The translations under genes were made by a program, and so were the position numbers. The notes below the pieces were generated by a model that worked only from the letters and a program-made list of their open reading frames with translations, did not search any database and was not told the origin of the DNA. From the NCBI GenBank assembly GCA_016762995.1, contig JAESUT010000160.1, forward strand, positions 1,065 to 8,152: a stretch of DNA of 7,088 bases. The letters run 5' to 3'. Positions within the stretch are counted from its first letter, which is position 1. Every line of letters begins with the position of its first letter. The DNA comes from Gammaproteobacteria bacterium. Lineage in GTDB: Bacteria > Pseudomonadota > Gammaproteobacteria > Pseudomonadales > Pseudohongiellaceae. Below are positions 1-4,819 of the stretch, one piece after another.

Positions 1-561
1 CGTGTCTGCCAGGCTGACGGCGTTGAGCTAGTCAATATTGTACGTAAAGAAGAGCAAGCCACGCTGCTCAAAGGCATGGGCGCCAAATATGTAGTTAACA
101 GTAGCGCCGACAGTTTTATCGCCGACCTGACTGATGCCATTCACACAACCGGTGCAACGCTAGCGTTCGATGCTACCGGCGGCGGCATGCTCGCCTCTAA
201 TATTCTTACTTGCATGGAAGCTGCCGCAGCGAGAACTCCCGGTGCCTACAGCATCTACGGCTCGATCAAACACAAGCAGGTTTATCTGTATGGCGGACTC
301 GATACTTCCGCCACCACCTTAAGCCGAGGCTACGGCATGGCATGGGGCGTTGGCGGCTGGTTGCTACCTAACTTTCTTGCCAAGGCTGGCATGGAAGTAG
401 CTGGACGCTTGCGCGCTCGAGTGGCAAAAGAACTCACTACTAGTTTTTCGAGCAACTACACCAATGAAATCTCATTGACCGATGCCTTACAAGTCGAAAC
501 TATGCAGCAGTATTACGCAAAGCATACGGGTGAGAAGTTTCTGGTTTGTCCACAGAAGTAG
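1..561 (+). CDS. Zinc-binding (MDR family) dehydrogenase, C-terminal 186 residues
   Basis: The reading frame is open from the first base to a TAG at 559-561, so this is the 3' part of a gene whose start lies outside the window. The fragment opens in the nucleotide-binding fold of a medium-chain dehydrogenase/reductase (alcohol dehydrogenase / quinone oxidoreductase type). Visible parts are ELVNIVRK (a beta strand plus basic residues, where NAD(P)H selectivity is set), GMGAKYVVNSS, ATLAFDATGGG (the DATGG-type turn lining the cofactor pocket), and the C-terminal end TGEKFLVCPQK. Family members reduce or oxidise carbonyl/alcohol substrates with NAD(P)H in the cytoplasm; the substrate cannot be read from this part. 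The zinc-ligand and catalytic region would be in the missing N-terminal half, so I cannot say whether it binds zinc. It is followed at once by a strong terminator, so it is the last gene of its transcript. The family call is firm, the exact enzyme is not. Confidence 0.85.
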   Translation, partial: RVCQADGVELVNIVRKEEQATLLKGMGAKYVVNSSADSFIADLTDAIHTTGATLAFDATGGGMLASNILTCMEAAAARTPGAYSIYGSIKHKQVYLYGGLDTSATTLSRGYGMAWGVGGWLLPNFLAKAGMEVAGRLRARVAKELTTSFSSNYTNEISLTDALQVETMQQYYAKHTGEKFLVCPQK

Positions 562-570
562 TTCGGCTCT

Positions 571-586
571 TCCCTCATTAGAGGGA
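571..586 (+). other. Small hairpin between the dehydrogenase stop and its terminator
   Basis: TCCCTC at 571-576 pairs with GAGGGA at 581-586 around an ATTA loop. It begins ten bases after the stop codon. No T-run follows directly, so by itself it is not a terminator. It could act as a 3' mRNA stabilising hairpin in front of the stronger terminator at 623. This role is inference. Confidence 0.35.
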
Positions 587-622
587 GTGAAAATTTACTG
601 TTTTTGAAAAAATTGAAATGAA

Positions 623-658
623 GGGTCGTAGGTTTGAGAAAACCTACGACCCTTTTTT
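623..658 (+). terminator. Rho-independent terminator of the dehydrogenase gene
   Basis: GGGTCGTAGGTTT at 623-635 is perfectly complementary to AAACCTACGACCC at 640-652, giving a 13-bp stem with a four-base GAGA loop, followed by six T at 653-658. This is a textbook intrinsic terminator for the + strand gene ending at 561. The bases before the stem on the + strand are A-rich (AAAAAATTGAAATGAA), so the same hairpin read from the - strand is followed by a broken T-rich tract. It may therefore also help end transcripts of the convergent gene at 751-1278. Confidence 0.9.
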
Positions 659-750
659 CTTGGGTTCGTAAAACATAATGATGGAATCCTAGTGTGACTG
701 ACAACGGGGAACCCTACACGCAGAATGAATCAATGTTATTACTAGAATAA

Positions 751-1278
751 TTACCGATCATCCTGCTGTAACTCCGTCTTAAATTGTTTGAATTTCGCGA
801 CATAAGCCTCAGCACTTTTAAGCAACCCAGCCTGTTGCTCAGTCGTTAACGTCTTTACTACCTTCGCCGGCGAGCCCATCACTAACGACCCATCGGGAAT
901 ATCTTTTCCCTCAGTAACAAGGCTGTTCGCACCAATCAAACAGTTCTTGCCGATCTTCGCGCCATTGAGCACGACGGCATTGATACCGATAAGCGAGTTA
1001 TCACCAATGGTGCAACCGTGCAGCATTACCTTGTGACCTATGGTGACGTTCTTGCCAATTGTTAGCGGGCAATCCACGTCGGTGTGCAGAACCGAACAAT
1101 CCTGCACATTGGAATTCTCGCCAATGGTGATGAGTTCGTTGTCGCCGCGCACAACCGCGTTGAACCAAACGCTGGCGTTGTTCTCCAGCCTTACATTTCC
1201 TATCACGTCAGCACTCGGCGCGACGAAATAATCTTCGCCTACGATGTTTACCTTTTTCTCTCCTAAGCTGTACAACAT
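751..1278 (-). CDS. Gamma-class carbonic anhydrase family protein (YrdA/PaaY-like left-handed beta-helix)
   Basis: A complete 175-residue cytoplasmic protein of the gamma-carbonic anhydrase / hexapeptide-repeat family, matching the usual length of bacterial YrdA/CaiE/PaaY-like members. Imperfect hexapeptide turns run from about residue 20 to 135 ([30 protein letters not shown], and similar), which build the left-handed beta-helix of a trimer. The family's metal ligands are present as His65 (LHTD), His82 (IGHK) and His87 (LHGC). Arg44 and Asp46 of the RGD motif and Gln59 also match conserved active-site positions. The last 40 residues form the helix that packs on the helix barrel. Despite the family name, many members show little CO2 hydration and the true substrate is often unknown; in PaaY it is a CoA thioester. 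The ATG is supported by AAGGA at 1287-1291, eight bases upstream. The gene converges on the dehydrogenase at its left, and a possible microprotein gene lies 69 bases upstream on the same strand. Confidence 0.92.
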   Translation of the reverse strand: MLYSLGEKKVNIVGEDYFVAPSADVIGNVRLENNASVWFNAVVRGDNELITIGENSNVQDCSVLHTDVDCPLTIGKNVTIGHKVMLHGCTIGDNSLIGINAVVLNGAKIGKNCLIGANSLVTEGKDIPDGSLVMGSPAKVVKTLTTEQQAGLLKSAEAYVAKFKQFKTELQQDDR

Positions 1279-1347
1279 ACTTCTCTTCCTTATTTATATC
1301 GATGCTGCAGATTCCAATTACGCTCGCGGTTCGAGTCGGGCTTCGAA

Positions 1348-1488
1348 TCAGACAATAGAGGCTACATAGGCCAGAACCAGCAAACCTACTCCGATCATTG
1401 ACCAATTTACAAGCTTGTTGTTTCTGACTTTACTCCTCACAAACTGAAATTCCGCATATCCATTCAAAGCTAATTGGCGCAGAATCAT
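1348..1488 (-). CDS. Possible 46-residue single-pass membrane microprotein
   Basis: On the - strand an ATG at 1488 opens a 46-codon frame ending in TGA at 1348-1350. The product begins MILRQLALNGYAEFQF, continues with a basic stretch (VRSKVRNNK, residues about 17-25), and ends in a hydrophobic segment from about residue 31 to the C-terminus (MIGVGLLVLAYVASIV). This positive-then-hydrophobic layout is typical of small C-tail-anchored or single-pass inner-membrane proteins. I do not recognise the family. No clear Shine-Dalgarno precedes the ATG (the bases upstream read TTTAGCGAACA). A GTG at 1440 in the same frame is an alternative start and would give a 30-residue protein. The carbonic anhydrase family gene follows 69 bases downstream on the same strand, so the two could share a transcript. 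The evidence is layout and amino acid make-up only; a chance frame remains possible. Confidence 0.4.
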   Translation of the reverse strand: MILRQLALNGYAEFQFVRSKVRNNKLVNWSMIGVGLLVLAYVASIV

Positions 1489-1501
1489 TGTTCGCTAAAT
1501 A
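1474..1501 (+). promoter_or_regulatory. Candidate sigma-70 promoter for the tRNA-Gly-like element
   Basis: TTGGCG at 1474-1479 resembles a -35 box and TAAATA at 1496-1501 a -10 box, with a 16-base spacer. Transcription would start near 1507-1510, just ahead of the tRNA 5' end at 1512. The boxes overlap the start of the possible microprotein gene on the other strand. The match is by eye only. Confidence 0.5.
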
Positions 1502-1511
1502 AAAAGTCTAA

Positions 1512-1640
1512 GCGGGTGTAGCTCAGTTGGTAGAGCTCTAGCTTCCCACAAGCGCAAAGCGCGCAGCACGACCGTAGGTCGCCCGCAGGGTGAGGAATTT
1601 GGCTTAGCCAAATCCCGAATGAACCTCGTCGCCCGCTCCA
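1512..1640 (+). tRNA. Interrupted or chimeric tRNA-Gly(CCC)-like gene
   Basis: The 5' half is a normal bacterial tRNA-Gly: acceptor strand GCGGGTG (1512-1518), D-arm GCTC/GAGC around AGTTGGTA (1521-1536), anticodon-stem 5' strand CTAGC (1538-1542), and loop TTCCCA with anticodon CCC at 1545-1547. The 3' end is also normal: CGCCCGC (1630-1636) pairs with GCGGGTG (six Watson-Crick pairs and one wobble), then discriminator T and encoded CCA (1638-1640). Between them, about 80 bases replace the expected 30-odd. There is no GCTAG to close the anticodon stem and no GTTCRA T-loop next to the acceptor. The block instead holds three hairpins: GCGC-AAA-GCGC (1552-1562), CGACC-GTA-GGTCG (1569-1581) and ATTTGGC-TTA-GCCAAAT (1597-1613). 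Cutting out one contiguous piece would not restore a tRNA, so it is not a simple intron. It could be a decayed tRNA, a tRNA-targeting repeat element, or a structured RNA with a tRNA-like end. It probably does not decode as it stands. Confidence 0.5.
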
Positions 1641-1671
1641 TTTATTTTAACTCTTTGTGCTATAGCGATAA

Positions 1672-3444
1672 CTAGGGCAGTCGAAACACATACAAGGTAT
1701 TGCCGCCGCCGCGCTGACGAATCTCAGGCGTGTGGCGTCGATAGTTAACACCTTCGCCCGCCGCTATCGCGATGTATTGCACGCCATCTACGCTATAGCT
1801 CACTGGAAATCCTCCAGCGTTCGAGTTGAGAATTTGCTCCCAAAGAATATCGCCGTTATCAGCATCGAATGCACGCAAGGTCCTGGCATCGTCCGTGACG
1901 AAAACAAGTCCGCCACCTGTTGTTAATACTGAACCACCTATGCCGGCTCGTTGCCTATAGGTCCAGCGTGTCTCGCCAGTTGCTACATCTATGGAGGTAA
2001 ACTGTCCGACCTGACCGGTATCTTCGGGCCCGACTTCCGTGCGAGTTCTGGCAGAGGCATGGTGTAGGCCCACGGTGGGCTCCACCGGCCTTAGAGCAAA
2101 ATTCATGCAGGTATTGTTGGTTGGTGCGTACAGCGAATTGGTTTGTGGACTGTAGCCGACCGAGTTCCAGTTAATGCCACCCTGTGTTGTAGGGCAGACA
2201 AGTTTCTGTTGTCCGATCTCGGTAATATGGATTTCCGGGTTGGTGATGCCTTTACGCCCTTCTATGTCGACACCAACGATGACGTTCTGGAAATTGGTCT
2301 CGGTGGCCCAGAGGAAATCGCCTGTAGCGGCATCGAGTGTCCAGACGATTCCGGGCTTGCCTGGAATGCCGGTGATTACTTTCCTGCGCTCGCTAGATGC
2401 GATATTTGGATTCATCCAAGACACTGAATCGGGGTCGGGCCTGACCTCTGTCTCTACGATCAGCCGCTCGAAGGGATGATCCTGATCCCAGTTGCCACCA
2501 GGGATGTGCTGAAAGTACCAAGCGATTTCACCCGTATCGGCATTCAGTGCCAAGGTGGAGTTGGTATATAGAACATCACCACCTTTGGTGCCACGTTGTA
2601 TTTCTCCCCAAGGGATGGGCACCGCTACGCCAATGAAAATCAAATTCAGCTCGGGATCGAAACTGGCAGGCATCCAGGCAGAACCACCGCGGCGCTGTTC
2701 GTCGGGCACGTCTCCCCAACTTTCCCAGTTAGGTTCGCCAATTTTAGGTACGGTATTGGTCCGCCACAACTCCTCACCGGTGTCGGCATCGTGCGCGGTA
2801 ATCCAACAGCTAGTATTGATGTAGTAGCAACCAGACATGCCTGTTATGACCTTGCCGTTGAAGACCTGAGGACCGCCTGAATAGTGCTGACCAACAGTCC
2901 AATCTCCGATCTTCTTCTCCCAGGTAACTTCACCGGAGGTGGCGTTCAATGAAACTATGTAGGCGTCGCGAGTCGCTACTATCAGTTGATCCTTATAGAG
3001 GGTGCCATTGCGATTCGCACAGGAAAGCGGTGCAGCATGATCGACAGTCGCCCTTCTGTATTCCCACAGTGGTTGACCTGTAGTCGCGTCTACCGCCTCG
3101 ATGAAGTCGCAGGCCTGTGGCAGAAACATGATGCCATCGTGCACCAGTGGCGTAGTCTCCTGCTTGCCCGGCTCCATGGTCCAAGACCAGGCCAAACGCA
3201 GACTGTCTACGTTGTCTTTGTTAATTTGGTCCAGCGGGCTATAAGCCCAGTGATTCGGCGTGCCGCGCCACATCAGCCAGTCGCTAGCCGGCGGATTGGC
3301 AAGCTCTTCTAAGGTGACAGGTGTGTAATTGTCCAGCAATGCTTGTGGCTGGGCCACGACGACTGATGCGCTTAGTAGTAGTGCTACCGCTGCTATGCTT
3401 CGAGTAGCCGATAGGCAACGAATGAAAGGACTGAGGACTGGCAT
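1672..3444 (-). CDS. Exported PQQ-type quinoprotein dehydrogenase (beta-propeller)
   Basis: A 590-residue periplasmic protein of the PQQ-dependent alcohol/glucose dehydrogenase superfamily. These enzymes oxidise alcohols or sugars with pyrroloquinoline quinone and pass electrons to a cytochrome or to ubiquinone. Residues 1-31 form a signal peptide (basic start, AVALLLSASVVVA core, probable cut before QPQ). WRGTPNHWAYSPLDQIN (about 59-75) is the usual first propeller motif. Repeated AxDAxTGxxxW blades follow at about 118-127, 164-175, 218-227, 300-309, 369-379, 486-494 and 526-535. The stretch FQHIPGGNWDQDHPFE (about 311-326) corresponds to the family's active-site loop. There is no CxxCH haem site and no adjacent Cys-Cys pair. 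The frame can be extended to an ATG at 3471, but that start lacks a ribosome site. The ATG at 3444 has AAGGA at 3452-3456, seven bases upstream, and gives the better signal peptide. The stop lies 31 bases from the convergent tRNA-like element. No cofactor synthesis or partner cytochrome gene is in the window, so the substrate is unknown. Confidence 0.85.
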   Translation of the reverse strand: MPVLSPFIRCLSATRSIAAVALLLSASVVVAQPQALLDNYTPVTLEELANPPASDWLMWRGTPNHWAYSPLDQINKDNVDSLRLAWSWTMEPGKQETTPLVHDGIMFLPQACDFIEAVDATTGQPLWEYRRATVDHAAPLSCANRNGTLYKDQLIVATRDAYIVSLNATSGEVTWEKKIGDWTVGQHYSGGPQVFNGKVITGMSGCYYINTSCWITAHDADTGEELWRTNTVPKIGEPNWESWGDVPDEQRRGGSAWMPASFDPELNLIFIGVAVPIPWGEIQRGTKGGDVLYTNSTLALNADTGEIAWYFQHIPGGNWDQDHPFERLIVETEVRPDPDSVSWMNPNIASSERRKVITGIPGKPGIVWTLDAATGDFLWATETNFQNVIVGVDIEGRKGITNPEIHITEIGQQKLVCPTTQGGINWNSVGYSPQTNSLYAPTNNTCMNFALRPVEPTVGLHHASARTRTEVGPEDTGQVGQFTSIDVATGETRWTYRQRAGIGGSVLTTGGGLVFVTDDARTLRAFDADNGDILWEQILNSNAGGFPVSYSVDGVQYIAIAAGEGVNYRRHTPEIRQRGGGNTLYVFRLP

Positions 3445-3451
3445 GGTGTAT

Positions 3452-3456
3452 TCCTT
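3452..3456 (-). promoter_or_regulatory. Ribosome binding site that decides the quinoprotein start
   Basis: Read on the - strand this is AAGGA, seven bases before the ATG at 3444. The upstream in-frame ATG at 3471 has only TCCTAAGAC before it. Using 3444 removes nine mostly charged or polar residues ahead of the signal peptide. Confidence 0.65.
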
Positions 3457-3471
3457 CTTCTTGTTAGACAT

Positions 3472-3626
3472 GTCTTAGGACACGTTTTAGACCGAATTCG
3501 ATTCCAGCAGGTCCAGATTAGCAAACTTCTACTGAAAATAGACCCATCCGCTGCTAATATCCGCCGATGAAGTCCCTGTGGCATCGAGAGTGGAATCAAG
3601 AGTTCGTAATCATCTCTATAAATAAT
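3472..3626. other. Non-coding gap between the quinoprotein gene and the IS remnant
   Basis: This 155-base stretch should hold the promoter of the - strand quinoprotein gene, but I see no convincing pair of -35 and -10 boxes. The palindrome CGAATTCG lies at about 3493-3500. A 20-codon + strand frame starting ATGAAGTCC near 3567 runs into the IS end and has no ribosome site; I do not call it. Confidence 0.4.
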
Positions 3627-3642
3627 TGACCTCAAAAGTAGA
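3627..3642 (+). repeat. Left terminal inverted repeat of the IS remnant
   Basis: TGACCTCAAAAGTAGA. It matches the right end at 14 of 16 positions, including the TGAC tip and the AAAAGTAGA core. Confidence 0.85.
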
Positions 3643-3675
3643 ATTTTCTCGTAAACTGAACGAAGGAGATTCTGC

Positions 3676-3765
3676 ATGAAGAAGTCACGATTTAGCGATA
3701 GCCAGATACTGGCTATACTAAAACAAGCCGAAATGGTCCAGGAGGCATTGGCAAAAAAGTGGTGA
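3676..3765 (+). pseudogene. IS3-family orfA with an in-frame internal deletion (29 codons)
   Basis: The ATG at 3676 follows a perfect AAGGAG (3663-3668), seven bases upstream. The first 19 residues, MKKSRFSDSQILAILKQAE, are the normal start of an IS3-family OrfA (helix-turn-helix DNA-binding protein, usually about 88 residues). They join directly to MVQEALAKKW and a TGA, the normal OrfA C-terminus. About 58 codons, covering the recognition part of the helix-turn-helix and the leucine-zipper segment, are missing, but the frame is kept. From family knowledge both sides of the junction would have carried an Ala-Glu codon pair (GCCGAA), which suggests deletion between short direct repeats. The stop overlaps the orfB start, as in intact elements. 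The signals could still give a 29-residue peptide, but it would not bind DNA as OrfA does. Confidence 0.85.
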
Positions 3766-4135
3766 GGCCATCTCACCGAAAGGAGATGGCACAGAAGGCG
3801 TTATCTGCGCATTGGAGCAAATCATCGAATGGCGAGGTAAACCGAAGCGACTACGCTGTGACAATGGGCCGGAATTTATCAGCCAAGAGTTGAAGGTATG
3901 GTCGGAGAAGCAAGGCATCCAGGTTGAATTTATTCAACCTGGTAACCCACAACAGAATGCCTACGTCGAAAGATACAACCGAACTGTGCGATACAGCTGG
4001 CTAAGCAAATATCAGTTCGACTCGATTAAGGAAGTTCAGGACTATGCCACACAGTGGCTTTGGTTCTACAATAACGAACGGCCTAATAAGGCCAATGGTG
4101 GTTTGCCACCGATACGAATGCTTGCAGCAGCATAA
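3762..4135 (+). pseudogene. IS3-family orfB (transposase) remnant, deleted and frameshifted
   Basis: The start GTG at 3762 overlaps the orfA stop, and the first 13 codons read VRPSHRKEMAQKA, a normal OrfB N-terminus. Near 3798-3802 the sequence jumps to the last third of the protein in another frame. From about 3800 it reads VICALEQIIEWRGKPKR and stays open to the TAA at 4133-4135. This part holds the second catalytic Asp (RCDNGPEF), the Glu of the DDE triad (NAYVERYNRT) and the usual C-terminus with WLWFYNNERPNKA. Roughly 150-160 codons are missing, including the first catalytic Asp in the DFMHD-type motif, so no active transposase is possible. The C-terminal 107-residue piece could start at a TTG at 3812 but has no ribosome site. 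OrfB is normally about 275 residues. Confidence 0.88.
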
Positions 4136-4137
4136 CC

Positions 4138-4153
4138 TCTACTTTTGGCGTCA
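4138..4153 (-). repeat. Right terminal inverted repeat of the IS remnant
   Basis: Read on the - strand it is TGACGCCAAAAGTAGA, the partner of the left end. It begins three bases after the orfB stop, the usual tight spacing in this group. Confidence 0.85.
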
Positions 4154-4175
4154 GTTTAAAAGGGGATGATTAGCG

Positions 4176-4322
4176 TTGAACCGTCTCAAAGAATTCTCCA
4201 AAGGGAAGCAAAATTCAATCTCAGCTGATCTAACTCAATATCAGGAAATCAGACGTGGACAGCAGGACAAATTTGAGCAAAATAAGGGCTTATCACATAG
4301 CGGACCAAACCTTGAGCGTTAA
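4176..4322 (+). CDS. Possible 48-codon ORF beside the IS end; unknown, maybe a gene remnant
   Basis: From a TTG at 4176 to a TAA at 4320-4322 the frame encodes a hydrophilic, Gln- and Lys-rich peptide (starts NRLKEFSKGKQNS, ends SHSGPNLER). AGGGG at 4161-4165 lies ten bases before the TTG, a weak ribosome site. An in-frame TGA at 4167 closes it upstream. The codons look protein-like rather than random, with no hydrophobic segment and no motif that I know. Because it starts 22 bases after the IS end, it may be the 3' tail of a gene cut by the IS or by a rearrangement. I do not see a matching front half on the left flank. Confidence 0.25.
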   Translation: MNRLKEFSKGKQNSISADLTQYQEIRRGQQDKFEQNKGLSHSGPNLER

Positions 4323-4369
4323 GCGCCAAGCTTAGCAAGAGGTAGATAATGACTGTTAATTCTGCTGAT

Positions 4370-4402
4370 TGACAACTAGGTTACATTTAGGTGACATGAA
4401 TT
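4370..4402 (+). promoter_or_regulatory. Three tandem 11-bp direct repeats, candidate operator
   Basis: TGACAACTAGG (4370-4380), TTACATTTAGG (4381-4391) and TGACATGAATT (4392-4402) follow without gaps. Units 1 and 2 agree at 8 of 11 positions, and all three share T-x-A-C-A at their starts. Head-to-tail half-sites at one helical turn are the usual target form of OmpR/PhoB-type response regulators. The array lies about 250 bases before the Rhs signal-peptide start. TTGACA at 4369-4374 also matches a -35 box, but I see no good -10 box at 16-18 bases. Regulatory function is inference. Confidence 0.35.
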
Positions 4403-4470
4403 ACTCTTTAGAAGGTTAGGAAAATAGACTTCAATTTTTTTCTAAGAAATAAAATTTCATTTCAAATTAG

Positions 4471-4561
4471 ACTGTCGCTTGCTGTTGGTTGACAGTAGTA
4501 AATGTAGGTTCCTAATTCTTACAATATATTTTCAATATTCCTACATACCTGCCTCCAGGTA
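4471..4561 (+). other. Cluster of inverted repeats in the Rhs leader
   Basis: Three foldable elements stand in a row. ACTGTC (4471-4476) pairs with GACAGT (4491-4496). ATGTAGG (4502-4508) pairs with CCTACAT (4540-4546) and encloses AATAT/ATATT. TACCTG (4546-4551) pairs with CAGGTA (4556-4561) around CCTC. None is followed by a T-run, and I recognise no riboswitch class. Confidence 0.35.
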
Positions 4562-4648
4562 AGAAATATCCTAGCTTTAACTAAGCCGAGTAGTCTCATT
4601 TCTTTTCAATAGCTGTAGAGGTATTTTGAAGCAGCGGGAGCTCACATC

Positions 4649-4819
4649 ATGAAAGGCCATTCCCAAAAACTATTCTCAATTCGTAACATTGTTAATCTTC
4701 TCCTCCCAATATTGTTTACAGTTGTTTCCGTATTTAGCTCCTCAAGTTTTTCACAGGGAGGGATCCCTGACCTTAGGCCGCCGAGTAGTTGGACAGTTAC
4801 TGGTTTGGCTTCGCTATGA
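4649..4819 (+). CDS. Signal-peptide segment of the Rhs/YD gene, separated by a frame break
   Basis: The ATG at 4649 has GGGAG at 4636-4640, eight bases upstream. The 56-codon frame gives a clear Sec signal peptide: basic start (MKGHSQKLFSIRN), hydrophobic core (IVNLLLPILFTVVSVF), then SSSSFSQGGIPD as a likely cleavage region. It continues with LRPPSSWTVTG and ends at TGA 4817-4819. The Rhs body is open in the next frame and overlaps it from 4789. If one base is restored near 4798 the two join as SSWTV then YWFGFAMTG. The natural reading is one exported protein with a one-base deletion (or sequencing error) here. A programmed shift is less likely because no slippery heptamer is visible. Confidence 0.6.
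   Translation: MKGHSQKLFSIRNIVNLLLPILFTVVSVFSSSSFSQGGIPDLRPPSSWTVTGLASL

Larger units (their letters stand above)
3627..4153 (+). mobile_element. IS3-family insertion sequence remnant with two internal deletions
   Basis: The ends are inverted repeats: TGACCTCAAAAGTAGA at 3627-3642 and, on the - strand, TGACGCCAAAAGTAGA at 4153-4138, matching at 14 of 16 positions with the TG...CA ends usual for IS3 elements. Inside are orfA and orfB remnants in the usual overlapping order. A complete member of this group is about 1.2-1.3 kb from family knowledge; this copy is 527 bp, so more than half is gone. The outer ends are intact, so it resembles a short non-autonomous derivative more than a copy broken by outside events. 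The flanks (AATAAT left, GTTTAA right) show no matching 3-5 bp target duplication, which suggests age or later rearrangement. It cannot make its own transposase but could in principle be moved by a full relative elsewhere. Confidence 0.9.
4323..4648. other. AT-rich intergenic and leader region upstream of the Rhs gene
   Basis: No gene is seen in these 326 bases. They hold three 11-bp direct repeats (4370-4402), an AT-rich tract with TAAAAT at 4450-4455 as one possible -10 box, and a cluster of inverted repeats (4471-4561) likely to fold in the leader RNA. A GGGAG ribosome site at 4636-4640 serves the ATG at 4649. Transcription most likely starts within this stretch. Confidence 0.5.

Noticed and set aside
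513..704. 63-codon - strand frame over the terminator
   Set aside because: It runs through the terminator hairpin and into the 3' end of the dehydrogenase gene, and its composition follows those features.
1325..1345. T-arm-like sequence GCGGTTCGAGTCGGG on the + strand
   Set aside because: The TTCGAGTC loop matches, but the flanking strands do not pair and there is no acceptor or CCA. It is probably chance, although the nearby tRNA-like element lacks a T-arm.
1208..1405. 65-codon - strand frame upstream of the carbonic anhydrase family gene
   Set aside because: It overlaps the carbonic anhydrase start and the better microprotein frame, has an odd run of Arg, and lacks a clear ribosome site.
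1543..1629. Classical intron (group I, group II or archaeal type) in the tRNA-Gly
   Set aside because: The block is too short for a group I or II intron, and removal of any single segment does not restore the anticodon stem or T-arm.
1732..3312. Several + strand and other-frame ORFs of 60-108 codons
   Set aside because: All lie antisense to or in other frames of the quinoprotein gene, which has a signal peptide and clear repeats along its full length.
3567..3629. 20-codon + strand frame ending at the left IS tip
   Set aside because: No ribosome site precedes it, and I see no continuation on the other side of the IS.
3393..3776. 127-codon - strand frame across the quinoprotein start and IS end
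   Set aside because: It spans the intergenic gap and the antisense of orfA, with no ribosome site or recognisable domain.
3621..4160. Target-site duplication around the IS remnant
   Set aside because: AATAAT on the left and GTTTAA on the right share no 3-5 bp direct repeat next to the ends.
4319..4338. Hairpin TAAGC-GCCAA-GCTTA as terminator of the 48-codon frame
   Set aside because: The stem is only five to six pairs and no T-run follows.
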